A DNA stretch of 64,000 bases from Atopobiaceae bacterium (GTDB lineage: Bacteria > Actinomycetota > Coriobacteriia > Coriobacteriales > Atopobiaceae), in the NCBI GenBank assembly GCA_022483015.1, contig JAKVOB010000001.1, positions 186,001 to 250,000 of the forward strand. Direction: 5' to 3'. The position numbers and the translations under genes are program-made. Below, piece by piece: positions 52,048 to 62,570 of this stretch (its first letter is position 1; each line of letters opens with the position of its first letter). Under the pieces are notes generated by a model. That model did no database searches. It was not told where the DNA came from and saw only the letters and a program-made list of their open reading frames with translations.

Positions 52048-53136
52048 CTAGACGGCGCCCTCGAGCTCGTGCATGAGTGCCGGCACCGTGGTCATCTCAT
52101 GCAGCCGCCAGACGTTCTCGCCGCAGAAGAGCAGGGCCTTGTCCACGTCACCCCGTGCCGCCCGGATGAGCGCGTCGGTGATGCAGTACGGCGCCGTCGT
52201 GGGGTTGCAGTGCGTGAGGCAGTTGAAGCAGTGCTCGATGCGCGGACGCTCGCCGGCCGCCGCGAGCGCGTCCTGATGCCTCAGGAAGGCGTTGTCGATG
52301 GCACGTCCCGGCATGCCCACGGGGCTCTTGACGATGCGGATGTCATCCTTGGTGGCATCGAGGTAGGCCTGCTTGTAGCGCTGGTCGGCATCACATTCCT
52401 CGGTCACGACGAAGCGCGTGGCCATCTGCACGCCGGCACATCCCAGACCCAGGTAATGGCAGATGTCCTCATGCGTGAAGACGCCGCCGGCAAACACCAC
52501 GGGGATCTTGCGGTCGTACTTCTCCTCGAAGACGTGGACGCGCTCCATGATGTCGGCGATCTGGGCGTCATAGGTGTCGCCCGTCGCAACGGCGTCCTCG
52601 GCCTCCTCCTTGCTGTAGCCCAGGTGTCCTCCTGCCGCCGGCCCCTCGATCACGACCATGTCGGCCGTGCGATGGGCATGGCGGTCCCAGAGCTTGAGCA
52701 GCGTCGAGACGGCCCGCGGCGGTGAGACGATGGGCGCTATCTTGATGTCCGACCCCTCGACCATCTTGGCGAGGTTCATAGGCAGGCCTGCCCCCGAGAT
52801 GATGAGGTCGGCTCCGTTGTCGATGCAGCAGCGAACGTACTCCTCGTAGTGGGTGCAGGCGCACATGATGTTGACGCCCACCAGGCCGCCACAGCCCGCC
52901 GAGGCCGCCTTGGCCTCGCGGATGTACCTGCCGAGCGCACGCAGGTTCGCGCCGAACGGGTCGGTGCGGAAGTCCTCCTCGAGAAACCCTGGCTGGGCCG
53001 CCGAGATGATGCCGACGCCGCCCTCCTTGGCCACGGCTCCCGCCAGTGATGACAGGCTCACGCCCACGCCCATGCCGCCCTGGATGATGGGCACGCGCGC
53101 CGAGACGTCGCCGATCCTTAGCTCAGGTAGATCCAT
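52048..53136 (-). CDS. Nitronate monooxygenase / FabK-like flavoprotein
   Basis: A 362-residue TIM-barrel flavoprotein of the 2-nitropropane dioxygenase family. PIIQGGMGVGVS, VGVNIM, IEGPAAGGHLGY and FAGGVFTHEDICHYLGLGCAGVQMATRF match the FMN-binding pattern. A Cys-rich segment CFNCLTHCNPTTAPYC near the C-terminus is found in one subgroup of these proteins. It overlaps the degV gene by 19 bases and ends the lipid operon. A second, shorter relative in the operon (61311-62252) is the likelier enoyl-ACP reductase. Confidence 0.9.
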   Translation of the reverse strand: MDLPELRIGDVSARVPIIQGGMGVGVSLSSLAGAVAKEGGVGIISAAQPGFLEEDFRTDPFGANLRALGRYIREAKAASAGCGGLVGVNIMCACTHYEEYVRCCIDNGADLIISGAGLPMNLAKMVEGSDIKIAPIVSPPRAVSTLLKLWDRHAHRTADMVVIEGPAAGGHLGYSKEEAEDAVATGDTYDAQIADIMERVHVFEEKYDRKIPVVFAGGVFTHEDICHYLGLGCAGVQMATRFVVTEECDADQRYKQAYLDATKDDIRIVKSPVGMPGRAIDNAFLRHQDALAAAGERPRIEHCFNCLTHCNPTTAPYCITDALIRAARGDVDKALLFCGENVWRLHEMTTVPALMHELEGAV

Positions 53137-54116
53137 TGCAGGTTACCCCCTTGTCCGGCCCGCATCTCGCAGGCATGGGCATCGTCGTCGATATCGTGCA
53201 TGGAGCCATCGCCCGCAGAGGCCGCCATGATGTCGGCCCGGCCCCGGCCCGGTGCGGGCCCGTCCGACGACCAGGTGAGGCTCACCGAACCCAGGCCCAG
53301 GTTCTTCGAGAGGACCGGGCCGCCGTCCTTCACGCGGACGGTGGCGTCGGGGAAGCGCCTGCGCACGGCATAGAACGTCTGGCGGGCCTCCTCGGAGCGG
53401 CTCCCGTAGTGCGTGAGGATGAAGTCATGGGCCCCGACCGGGGCCTGGCGGACCATCGCGCGCCCCATGCCGGCGGCCCCGCGCGCCACGCAGACGTCGC
53501 GGATGCCGCCCTCGAACAGGCCCATCACGGGATATCGGTCGAGCCAGGTGCCCACCGAGCGACGCATGGCACCGAGGCGCCCGCTCCGCCTGAGCACTGC
53601 CAGGTCGGGCACGGAGAAGTAGATCCGCTGCTGCTCGCGAACGTGCGTGAGCGCACCCACCACGCTCGTGAGCGACAGGCCGTCTGACGCGAGCGCCACA
53701 GCCGCACGCACCACGGCCTCGAGGCCTCCCGCCGTGCTCCACGAGTCGAACGCGATGACGCGCGGCATCGCGACGGTCGCCGCCGCAGTGCCCATCTCGG
53801 CATTGACCTCGGAGGCCGCCGCACTCGCGCTGCGGAACGTCCCCGAGAGCCGCCCCGATATGGTGATGGCGAGCACGTCATAGCCGGCGCGCACGGCGGT
53901 GCGGAAGACGTCGGCGAACGCCGAGGGGTAGACGGCCTCGGTCGTGACCACACGGGCAGAGCGGAACACCTGCTCGTAGTCGCCGTTCTCGCCGGTGAAG
54001 CCCTCGAGGTAGCGCACGCCGTCCACGAGGTAGCCCATGGGGACCACGGTGACGCCGAGCCTGGCCGCCTCCTCGCGTGAGAGCCCCGAGGTGGAGTCCG
54101 TCACGATCCTGAGCAT
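53118..54116 (-). CDS. DegV family fatty-acid-binding protein
   Basis: A 332-residue DegV-fold protein: MLRIVTDSTSGLSREEAARLGVTVVPMGYLVDG at the start, TISGRLSGTFRSA in the lipid-binding loop. DegV/FakB proteins hold a fatty acid while FakA phosphorylates it. Its position at the end of the fatty acid operon, overlapping accDA by 16 bases, supports a lipid role. No fakA gene is in the window. Confidence 0.9.
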   Translation of the reverse strand: MLRIVTDSTSGLSREEAARLGVTVVPMGYLVDGVRYLEGFTGENGDYEQVFRSARVVTTEAVYPSAFADVFRTAVRAGYDVLAITISGRLSGTFRSASAAASEVNAEMGTAAATVAMPRVIAFDSWSTAGGLEAVVRAAVALASDGLSLTSVVGALTHVREQQRIYFSVPDLAVLRRSGRLGAMRRSVGTWLDRYPVMGLFEGGIRDVCVARGAAGMGRAMVRQAPVGAHDFILTHYGSRSEEARQTFYAVRRRFPDATVRVKDGGPVLSKNLGLGSVSLTWSSDGPAPGRGRADIMAASAGDGSMHDIDDDAHACEMRAGQGGNLQWIYLS

Positions 54117-55952
54117 ATGTGGTCGCCCCCTATGGCCCTGAAACGCTGGTAGCGTGCCTCGACGAGGTCTGACGGCGAGAGCTCGGAGAGTCCTTCGAGC
54201 TCGGCCGAGACGCGCGTCCAGAGGGAGCGTGCGAGCTCGCCGAAGGTGAGGCCACCCTCGTCCACGACGCCATCGATGACGCCGAGCCGCATGAGGTCGG
54301 GAGCCGTGAGGCCCAGCGCGTCAGCCGCATCGGCCGCGCGGTCGGCCGTCTTCCAGAGGATCGAGGCGCATCCCTCCGGGCTCACGACCGAGTAGACCGC
54401 GCCCGAGAGCATGAGCACGCGGTCGGCCACGGCGAGCGCCAGGGCACCGCCCGAGCCGCCCTCGCCGATGACGCAGGTGACGAGAGGGACCGTGAGGCCC
54501 GACATGGCCATGAGGTTCTGCGCGATGGCAGAGCCCTGCCCGCGCTCCTCGGCCCCGATGCCGCAGTAGGCACCAGCCGTGTCCACGAGGCAGACCACGG
54601 GCCTGCCGAACCTCTCGGCCTGGCGCATGAGGCGGAGGGCCTTGCGATAGCCCTCGGGATGGGCCGAGCCGAAGTTCCTCTCGATGCGCTCCTTGGTGGA
54701 GCGGCCCCGCTCCGTCGCGATGACGGTGACCACGGTGCCGTCCTTCCAGGCGATGCCGCCCACGACGGCCGCGTCCTCGCCGAAGAGCCGGTCGCCATGC
54801 AGCTCGACGAACCCGTCGAAGGTTCGCTCGATGAGGTCGGCGGCCGTGGCGCGTGAGGTCGAGCGGGCCGACTTCACGACCTCGTAGGGCTCGGGGGCTG
54901 CTGGTGTGGGGTCGGCGTCCTGGTCCTCGTCGTCGCAGGCACCGGTGGTGCGCCGCACGGCTCGTGCGACCTCGCGCACGACCCGTGCGGCCGAGCGCTC
55001 GAGGCCGTGGTCGGCACGGGCGACCTCCGCCATGTGGGTCCGCTCGCGGCGGGCCGAGGCGCGGTCGACGAAGCAGACGTCGGGCGCGGAGGCATCGGGG
55101 GCCTTGCCCGCATGCAGCGAGAGGAGCTCCGCCAGCACGGGGCCGAGCTCGCCACGGGGCACGATGCGGTCCACGAAGCCGTGGTCGAGCAGGAACTCCG
55201 CACGCTGGAAGCCGGCGGGCAGGCGCTTGTGCGTGGTCTGCTCGACCACGCGCGGGCCCGCGAAGGCCACGAGGGCCCCGGGCTCGGCCAGGCAGACGTC
55301 GGCATCCATGGCGAAGCTCGCCGTGACGCCGCCGCTCGTGGGGTCGCACAGCACCACGAGGTAGGCGAGCGCCGCCTCGGAGTGCTTCCGGATGGCGCCC
55401 GAGACCTTGGCCATCTGCATGAGCGAGGTGGTGCCCTCCTGCATGCGCGCGCCACCCGAGATGGTGAAGCCCACCACGGGCAGGCCCTCCACGGTCGCGC
55501 GCTCGAAGCACCGGCAGATCTTCTCGCCCACCACGGCTCCCATCGAGCCCATCATGAACGAGCCGTCCATCACGAACAGGGCGCAAGGCTGGCCGCCGAT
55601 GGTGGCACGCCCGCAGACCACGGCATCCGACTCGCCCGACGCACGTCGCGCGCGGTCGAGCTTGTCGGGGTATCCCGGGAAGTCGAGGAAGTCGGTGGCG
55701 GCAAGGCCTGCGTCCCACTCCTCGAAGGAGCCGGCGTCCACGGTGACCGAGAGACGCCTCCGGGCCCCGATGCGCAGGTGATGGCCACAGCGCGGGCAGA
55801 CGTCGAGGTTATCGGCGATGAGCTGCGCGTCGACCACACGGCGGCAGGCCGGGCACCGCACGAGCAACGTGCGCTCGGGCACCTCCACGGGGACCTGCGT
55901 GACGGGTGCCTCGAGCACGTTCTCGCTCTTGGCACGCCGGGGATCGTTCCGG

Positions 55953-55960
<8 letters not shown>
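54101..55960 (-). CDS. accDA: Acetyl-CoA carboxylase carboxyltransferase, beta-alpha fusion
   Basis: A 619-residue fusion. The N-terminal AccD part has the zinc ribbon CPACRRVVDA and CPRCGHHLRIG (about residues 35-60), then GSMGAVVGEKICR and GGARMQEGT. A ~60-residue linker with Asp/Glu precedes the AccA part (about 345-615), with GSAHPEGYRKALRLM and IGEGGSGGALALAVADRV. Together they transfer the carboxyl group from biotin to acetyl-CoA. It overlaps accC by 8 bases. In most bacteria accA and accD are separate genes. Confidence 0.95.
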
Positions 55961-57284
<1,324 letters not shown>

Positions 57285-57289
57285 GGGGT

Positions 57290-57721
57290 CTACGCCTTCC
57301 CCTCGGGCGGCACGAGCGCGAAGCTCATGTCGGCCTTCGCGCAGAGGTCGTCCCCGACGCGCGCCTCGCCGGTGGCGAAGCGGAAGGGACCGCGCGAGCG
57401 CGTGAGCTCGCAGGTGAGCTCCAAGGTGTCGCCGGGACGGACGGGATGCTTGAAGCGGACGTGGTCGAGGCTCGTGTAGTAGGGCGTGGCGCCCTTGGCG
57501 GCGGGGTCCTCGGCGAGCAGGACGCAGCAGTTCTGGGCGAGCATCTCACAGAGGATCACGCCGGGTACGACGGGGTTGCCGGGGAAGTGACCCTGGACGA
57601 ACCACTCGTCGCCGCGCACGCGCACGATGCCGTGCGCCACGCCGTCGACCACCTCGGCCTCGTCGAGCAGCAGCATGGGATCGCGATGGGGAAGCAGGTT
57701 CTCGAGTTCCTTGTGATTCAC
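57290..57721 (-). CDS. fabZ: 3-hydroxyacyl-[ACP] dehydratase FabZ
   Basis: A 143-residue hot-dog fold enzyme. LPHRDPMLLLDEAEVVDG and FVQGHFPGNPVVPGVILCEMLAQ include the catalytic His and Glu. It dehydrates 3-hydroxyacyl-ACP in fatty acid elongation. It lies between accB (91 bases) and accC. Confidence 0.96.
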   Translation of the reverse strand: MNHKELENLLPHRDPMLLLDEAEVVDGVAHGIVRVRGDEWFVQGHFPGNPVVPGVILCEMLAQNCCVLLAEDPAAKGATPYYTSLDHVRFKHPVRPGDTLELTCELTRSRGPFRFATGEARVGDDLCAKADMSFALVPPEGKA

Positions 57722-57812
57722 GACAGTCCTTCCGTCCGTGCGCGAGCCGTGCGGCCTGCGCAGCAGGGTCTGAATGACAGGTCCGAGCGAGACAAGGTCC
57801 GACGAGCGAGCC

Positions 57813-58298
57813 CTAGTAGAGCTTCATGAGGCAGCAGCCGTACTCGACGAGCTCGCCGTCCTCGGCGCACACGTCCACGACCTCCCCGTCCGTCTCGGCC
57901 GTGACCTCGTTCATGAGCTTCATGGCCTCGATGACGCAGAGGGTGTCGCCGGCATGGACCTTGGAGCCCACGTGCACGAAGGGGTCGGCCCCCGGGCTCG
58001 GGGCCGCGTAGAAGACACCCACCATGGGTGCCGAGACGACCTGCACCTTGGCCATGTCGATGGGGGCACCGTCCGCCGAGACGAGCGCCGGCTCGGCAGG
58101 GGTCAGTGCGGGTGCCGCCGGGGCCGGGGCCGTGACGGGCGCGGCAGGCGCGGCCGCCGGTGGGGCAGGCGGCGCGGCGACGGGAGCCGACATGCGCTCG
58201 AGCTCCACCGCGGAACCGTCCTCGTCCTCCACGCGGATGCGCGAGAGGCCGTGATGCTCCATGAGGTCCGCGACCTCGTCGATGCGCGTGATGTCCAT
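57813..58298 (-). CDS. accB: Acetyl-CoA carboxylase biotin carboxyl carrier protein
   Basis: A 161-residue carrier. The N-terminal helix region is followed by an Ala/Pro-rich hinge (about 38-72) and the biotinyl domain, with the biotinylated Lys127 in VIEAMKLMNEV. It is the mobile carrier between AccC and AccDA. It starts 2 bases after the fabF stop. Confidence 0.96.
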   Translation of the reverse strand: MDITRIDEVADLMEHHGLSRIRVEDEDGSAVELERMSAPVAAPPAPPAAAPAAPVTAPAPAAPALTPAEPALVSADGAPIDMAKVQVVSAPMVGVFYAAPSPGADPFVHVGSKVHAGDTLCVIEAMKLMNEVTAETDGEVVDVCAEDGELVEYGCCLMKLY

Positions 58299-58300
58299 GG

Positions 58301-59548
58301 CTAGTCCTCCTGCCAGGCGCGGAAGACCAGCGCCGCGTTATGTCCGCCGAATCCGAGCGAGGTCGAGAGCGCCCACGTGAGAGGGACCTCCACGGCCGCA
58401 CCCGGCGTGTAGTCGAGGTCGCACTCGGGGTCCGGCGTCGTGAGGCCGATGGTGGGCGGTACGACGTCCTCCTCGAGCGCACGGGCGCAGGCCATGGCCT
58501 CGACGGCACCCGTCGCCCCCAGCATGTGCCCCGTCATCGACTTGGTGGAGCTCACATGGGCGGCACGGGCCGCGTCCTCGCCAAGCCCCTGCTTGAGGCC
58601 ACGCGTCTCGGAGCTGTCGTTGGCCTTGGTCGAGGTTCCGTGCGCGTTCACGTAGAGGCCCTGCGAGGCGTCGAGCGACGCCTCGTCGACGGCCAGGCGG
58701 ATGGCACGGGTGATGCCTGACGCCTCGGGGTCGGGGCTCGTGATGTGGTAGGCGTCGGCCGTGTTGCCATAGCCCGCTACCTCGCAGTAGATGTGGGCAC
58801 CGCGTGCCTGTGCATGGCCCAGCTCCTCGAGCACGAGGACACAGGCGCCCTCACCCATGACGAAGCCGTCGCGGTCCGCGTCGAAGGGACGGCAGGCCGA
58901 GGTGGGGTCAGGGTTTCGCGTGAGCGCGCGGCAGGCCGTGAACCCTGCGATCGACTCGGGTGTGATGGCCGCCTCGGTGCCACCGGCCAGGATGGCGTCG
59001 GCATAGCCGTGCCTGATCGCGTGGAAGGCCTCGCCCACGGTGTTCGACGAGGTGGCGCAGGCCGTGACCACGGGAAGCGTCGGACCCATGGCGTGGTGCC
59101 TGATCGAGACCCCGCCCGAGGCCATGTTGCCGATCATCATGGGGATCATGAAGGGGTTCGCCTTGCGGGGGCCACCCTCCGCGATGCGGTGGTCGTTGGT
59201 CGTGTAAGACTCGATGCCACCCACGCCGGAGCCGATGTAGACGCCCAGGCGCTCATGGTCGACGGCACCCTCCGCATCCAGGCCCGAGTCGGCCATGGCC
59301 TGGTCGGAGGCCACGAGCGCGAAGGCGACGTTGCGGTCGTTGCGACGCGCGTCGGCCCTGCCGAGGTAGCTCTCGGCGTCGAAGCCCTTGACCTCGGCCG
59401 CCACGCTGACCTTGAAGTCAGCGGTGTCGAAGCGCGTGATCGTGTCGATGCCACACGTGCCTGCCTTGAGGGCCGACCATGTGTCGTCCGCCGTGAGACC
59501 CACGGGCGTGACGGCGCCGAGCCCGGTGATGACCACCCTGCGATCCAT
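58301..59548 (-). CDS. fabF: 3-oxoacyl-[ACP] synthase II (FabF)
   Basis: A 415-residue condensing enzyme. VVITGLGAVTPVG opens the protein. The catalytic Cys is in VTACATSSNTVGEA, and the His residues are in NAHGTSTKANDSSE and TGHMLGATGAVE. TTGGGAG precedes the ATG at 59548. It extends acyl-ACP with malonyl-ACP. Confidence 0.96.
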   Translation of the reverse strand: MDRRVVITGLGAVTPVGLTADDTWSALKAGTCGIDTITRFDTADFKVSVAAEVKGFDAESYLGRADARRNDRNVAFALVASDQAMADSGLDAEGAVDHERLGVYIGSGVGGIESYTTNDHRIAEGGPRKANPFMIPMMIGNMASGGVSIRHHAMGPTLPVVTACATSSNTVGEAFHAIRHGYADAILAGGTEAAITPESIAGFTACRALTRNPDPTSACRPFDADRDGFVMGEGACVLVLEELGHAQARGAHIYCEVAGYGNTADAYHITSPDPEASGITRAIRLAVDEASLDASQGLYVNAHGTSTKANDSSETRGLKQGLGEDAARAAHVSSTKSMTGHMLGATGAVEAMACARALEEDVVPPTIGLTTPDPECDLDYTPGAAVEVPLTWALSTSLGFGGHNAALVFRAWQED

Positions 59549-59611
59549 GTGTTCGCTCCCAACTCGTAGCGTTCGGACCCTGGGCCCGGACGTGTGCCGT
59601 ATCGACACCCG

Positions 59612-60382
59612 TTATCTGCAGATTCCGCCGTCCACCCGAATGACCTCGCCGGTCACGTAGCTTGCGCGGTCCGATGCCAGGAAGGCCACCACCTCGGCGA
59701 CCTCCTCCGGCGCCGCCATGCGGCGCATCGGGATCTGTGCGTCATAGGAGGCACGGACCTTCTCGGGAAGGCCGGCCGTCATGTCCGTCTCGACGAAGCC
59801 CGGCGCGACCGCGTTGACCGTGATGCCACGCGGCGCGAGCTCGGCCGCGCACGACTTCGTGAGACCGATGAGACCGGCCTTCGACGCGGCATAGTTGGCC
59901 TGGCCGGCGTTGCCCATGATCCCCACGATCGAGCTCATGTTGACGATGCGGCCGCCCTTCTGGCGGAGGAACCCCCGCGTGAGGGCGCGCGTCATGTGGA
60001 AGGCACCCTTGAGGTTGACGTCGATCACACGGTCGAAGTCCTCGTCGGACATGCGGGCCATGAGGCCGTCGCGCGTGATGCCGGCATCGTTCACCAGGGC
60101 CCAGACGCTCCCCAGCTCGGAGGTCACCTGGTCGCAGCACGCCTTGGCCTCGTCCGAGGACGAGACGTCGCAGCGATACGCCCGTGCGGTGGCACCCGCA
60201 GCCTCGAGCGCCGCGACCGTGTCTGCCGCAGCCTCGGCATTGCCCGCATAGACGACGGCGATGTCGAAGCCGTCGCGCGCGAGCGCGAGCGACGAGGCGC
60301 GGCCTATCCCGCGTGAGCCTCCGGTGACGAGCGCGACCCGCCTGGTCTGGTCGCGCTCGATGGTACCTGACGCCTCTGCCAT
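59612..60382 (-). CDS. fabG: 3-oxoacyl-[ACP] reductase FabG
   Basis: A 256-residue short-chain dehydrogenase. TGGSRGIGRA binds NADPH. The catalytic Ser-Tyr-Lys lie in MSSIVGIMGNAGQANYAASKAG. The ATG at 60382 overlaps the fabD stop as TGATG, giving coupled translation. It reduces 3-ketoacyl-ACP. Confidence 0.96.
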   Translation of the reverse strand: MAEASGTIERDQTRRVALVTGGSRGIGRASSLALARDGFDIAVVYAGNAEAAADTVAALEAAGATARAYRCDVSSSDEAKACCDQVTSELGSVWALVNDAGITRDGLMARMSDEDFDRVIDVNLKGAFHMTRALTRGFLRQKGGRIVNMSSIVGIMGNAGQANYAASKAGLIGLTKSCAAELAPRGITVNAVAPGFVETDMTAGLPEKVRASYDAQIPMRRMAAPEEVAEVVAFLASDRASYVTGEVIRVDGGICR

Positions 60383-61323
60383 CACAGGTCAGTCCCCTCG
60401 TCGGTATCGAGCTCGGAGAGCACCTCTCCGAGCTGGTCCATGGTGCCGCAGGGCAGTGCGACCACGCCGTCGAGGGTATGGCGCACGAGCCCGGTCAGGG
60501 TGTGGCCCGGACCGACCTCGACGAACGTGTCGATGCCCGAGGCGCGCATGCCCGTGAGCGTGCGCGTCCAGCGGACCGGATGCGAGGCCTGCGCCGAGAG
60601 CACGTAGGCCAGGCGGGCTGGGGTGCCCTCGTAGGGGGCCGCCGTGGCGTTGGCCCAGACGGGCATCTCGGGCTGCGTGATGGGATGGTTGTCGAGGTAT
60701 GCGGACAGGCTCGCCGACACCTCGGTCATGAGCGGGCTGTGGAAGGCGCCCGACACCTTCACGGGGAGGGAGCGGCCTTTCGCCTCGCGCACGAGCACGT
60801 CAAGACGGTCGAGCCCATCGGGAAGCCCCGCCACCACGGTCTGGGCTGGGCTGTTGTAGTTCACGGGCCAGCAGTCGCCCGCCTTGGCGGCGAGCTCCTC
60901 GACCTTGCCCTCGTCGAGCTTGAGCACGGCCCGCATGCCGCCCGGATGACGCGCCGAGACGTCATCCATGAGCTGTGCGCGCAGGCATACGAACGCCATG
61001 GCCTCCACGTCGCTCATCGCACCCGTGAACGCCAGGGCCGCGATCTCGCCGAGCGAGAAGCCCGCGCAGGCGACCGGGCTCACGCCATGTGCCGCCAGGG
61101 CACGGGCGCAGGCGAGGTCCGCCGCGAAGACGCAGGGTTGGGTGTTGCGCGTGAGCCTGAGCTCGTCGGCCGTGCCGTGGAGGCACTGCTCGGTGGTGCC
61201 GGGGCGCACGCTGTCGGCCATCTCGAAGACGGCGGCCGCGGCCGGCTCGGCCTCGATGAGGTCGGCGCACATGCCGGGCGCCTGGGCCCCCTGTCCTGCG
61301 AAGAGAAATGCTACCGCACCCAT
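60382..61323 (-). CDS. fabD: Malonyl-CoA-ACP transacylase FabD
   Basis: A 313-residue acyltransferase. AFLFAGQGAQAPGM at the start, the nucleophile motif GFSLGEIAAL and the catalytic His in SGAFHSPLM are present. It loads malonate on ACP. The ATG at 61323 overlaps the fabK end by 13 bases; upstream in-frame codons are not conserved. Confidence 0.95.
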   Translation of the reverse strand: MGAVAFLFAGQGAQAPGMCADLIEAEPAAAAVFEMADSVRPGTTEQCLHGTADELRLTRNTQPCVFAADLACARALAAHGVSPVACAGFSLGEIAALAFTGAMSDVEAMAFVCLRAQLMDDVSARHPGGMRAVLKLDEGKVEELAAKAGDCWPVNYNSPAQTVVAGLPDGLDRLDVLVREAKGRSLPVKVSGAFHSPLMTEVSASLSAYLDNHPITQPEMPVWANATAAPYEGTPARLAYVLSAQASHPVRWTRTLTGMRASGIDTFVEVGPGHTLTGLVRHTLDGVVALPCGTMDQLGEVLSELDTDEGTDL

Positions 61324-62252
61324 TGTCCCGCCTTCCCGAGGGTCTTCTCGGCGCCCTCCATGAGGTCGTCGACGATTCTGGCGGCCGGCTGCTCCTCGTG
61401 CACCATGCCAGCGACCTGGCCGCACATGTAGTAGCCACCCTCCACGTCGCCATCCTGGGCCGCACGGCGAAGGGCCCCCGAGGTGATGCCCTTGAGCTCG
61501 TCATCGGTAGCCGTGAGCTCGAGCTTCGCATAGCCCATGCTGAAGGGGCTCTTGAGCGAGCGCACGGGGTGGCCGTTGCGCCGGCCCGTGACGATGGTCG
61601 AGATGTCCTTCGCCTTGAGCACGCGGTCCTTGTAGGCCTGGCTCACGTTGCACTCCTTGGCCACCAGGAAGCGCGTGCCCACCTGGACGCCCTCGGCGCC
61701 CAGCATGAAGGCGGCGGCCACCTGACGACCGTCGGCGATGCCTCCCGCGGCGACCACGGGGATGTCCACGGCATCCACGACCTGGGGCACGAGGGCCATC
61801 GTCGTGAGGTCGCCCACATGGCCTCCCGACTCGCCACCCTCGGCCACCACGGCCGTGGCACCGGCACGCTCGACCATGCGCGCGAGCGCCACGGAGGCGA
61901 CCACGGGCACGACCTTGATGCCGGCTGCGTTCCAGGCCCCCATGTACGGCATCGGGTTACCCGCACCCGTGACGGCCACGGGCACCTGCTCGTCGACGAG
62001 CAGCTGGGCGACCTCGGCCGCGAACGGGCTCATGAGCATGATGTTGACGCCGAAGGGCTTGTCCGTGCGACGGCGGCACTCATGGATCTGGTCACGCACC
62101 CAGGCGGCGTCGGCGTTCATGGCCGAGATGATGCCCAGCCCACCCGCCTCCGAGACGGCAGAGGCCAGGCTCGCGTCAGCGATCCATGCCATGCCGCCCT
62201 GGAAGACGGGCTTCTCTATGTCGAGCAGGTCACAGACGGGCGTGCGAATCAT
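61311..62252 (-). CDS. fabK: Enoyl-[ACP] reductase FabK (FMN-dependent)
   Basis: A 313-residue flavoprotein. PVFQGGMAWIADASLASAVSEAGGLG, FGVNIMLMSP, GGESGGHVG and LGAEGVQVGTRFL are FabK/NMO family motifs. Position between acpP and fabD fits FabK, the triclosan-insensitive enoyl reductase of streptococci. No FabI gene is in the operon, so FabK probably carries the last step of each elongation cycle. Confidence 0.93.
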   Translation of the reverse strand: MIRTPVCDLLDIEKPVFQGGMAWIADASLASAVSEAGGLGIISAMNADAAWVRDQIHECRRRTDKPFGVNIMLMSPFAAEVAQLLVDEQVPVAVTGAGNPMPYMGAWNAAGIKVVPVVASVALARMVERAGATAVVAEGGESGGHVGDLTTMALVPQVVDAVDIPVVAAGGIADGRQVAAAFMLGAEGVQVGTRFLVAKECNVSQAYKDRVLKAKDISTIVTGRRNGHPVRSLKSPFSMGYAKLELTATDDELKGITSGALRRAAQDGDVEGGYYMCGQVAGMVHEEQPAARIVDDLMEGAEKTLGKAGQWVR

Positions 62253-62254
62253 GG

Positions 62255-62491
62255 CTACTTCTCCTGGAGCAGCTTGTCGACCATGTCGACGAACTCGCCG
62301 ACGGTCTGGGGGTTGGACTCTGCGTCGATCTCGATGTCGAACTCGTCCTCACAGGCCATGACCGCCTCGACGGTGGCCAGCGAGTCAAGACCCACCTCGG
62401 CGAGGTTGGTGTCGCGCGTGAGCTCGACGTCCTCGAGGCCGTCCTGGTCCTTGAGGATCTTCACGATGCGGTCGAACGTTGACTCTGCCAT
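62255..62491 (-). CDS. acpP: Acyl carrier protein
   Basis: A 78-residue acidic helical protein. The phosphopantetheine Ser is in VGLDSLATVEAVM. AcpS (44952-45350) should activate it. AAGGAG precedes the ATG at 62491. Two bases separate it from fabK. Confidence 0.97.
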   Translation of the reverse strand: MAESTFDRIVKILKDQDGLEDVELTRDTNLAEVGLDSLATVEAVMACEDEFDIEIDAESNPQTVGEFVDMVDKLLQEK

Positions 62492-62545
62492 GGTGCTCTC
62501 CTTTTTCCGGCGCCCGCAGGCGCTGTTTACCAGCTGTTATATAAG

Positions 62546-62559
62546 CCCGCAGATGCGGG
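62546..62559. promoter_or_regulatory. Hairpin and possible internal promoter between fabH and acpP
   Basis: CCCGCA and TGCGGG form a small stem in the 79-base gap. On the minus strand it is followed by TTATATAAC, which could be a -10 box for extra acpP transcription or a weak attenuator. This is the largest gap in the operon upstream of fabZ. Confidence 0.35.
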
Positions 62560-62570
62560 ATGGTTCACTG

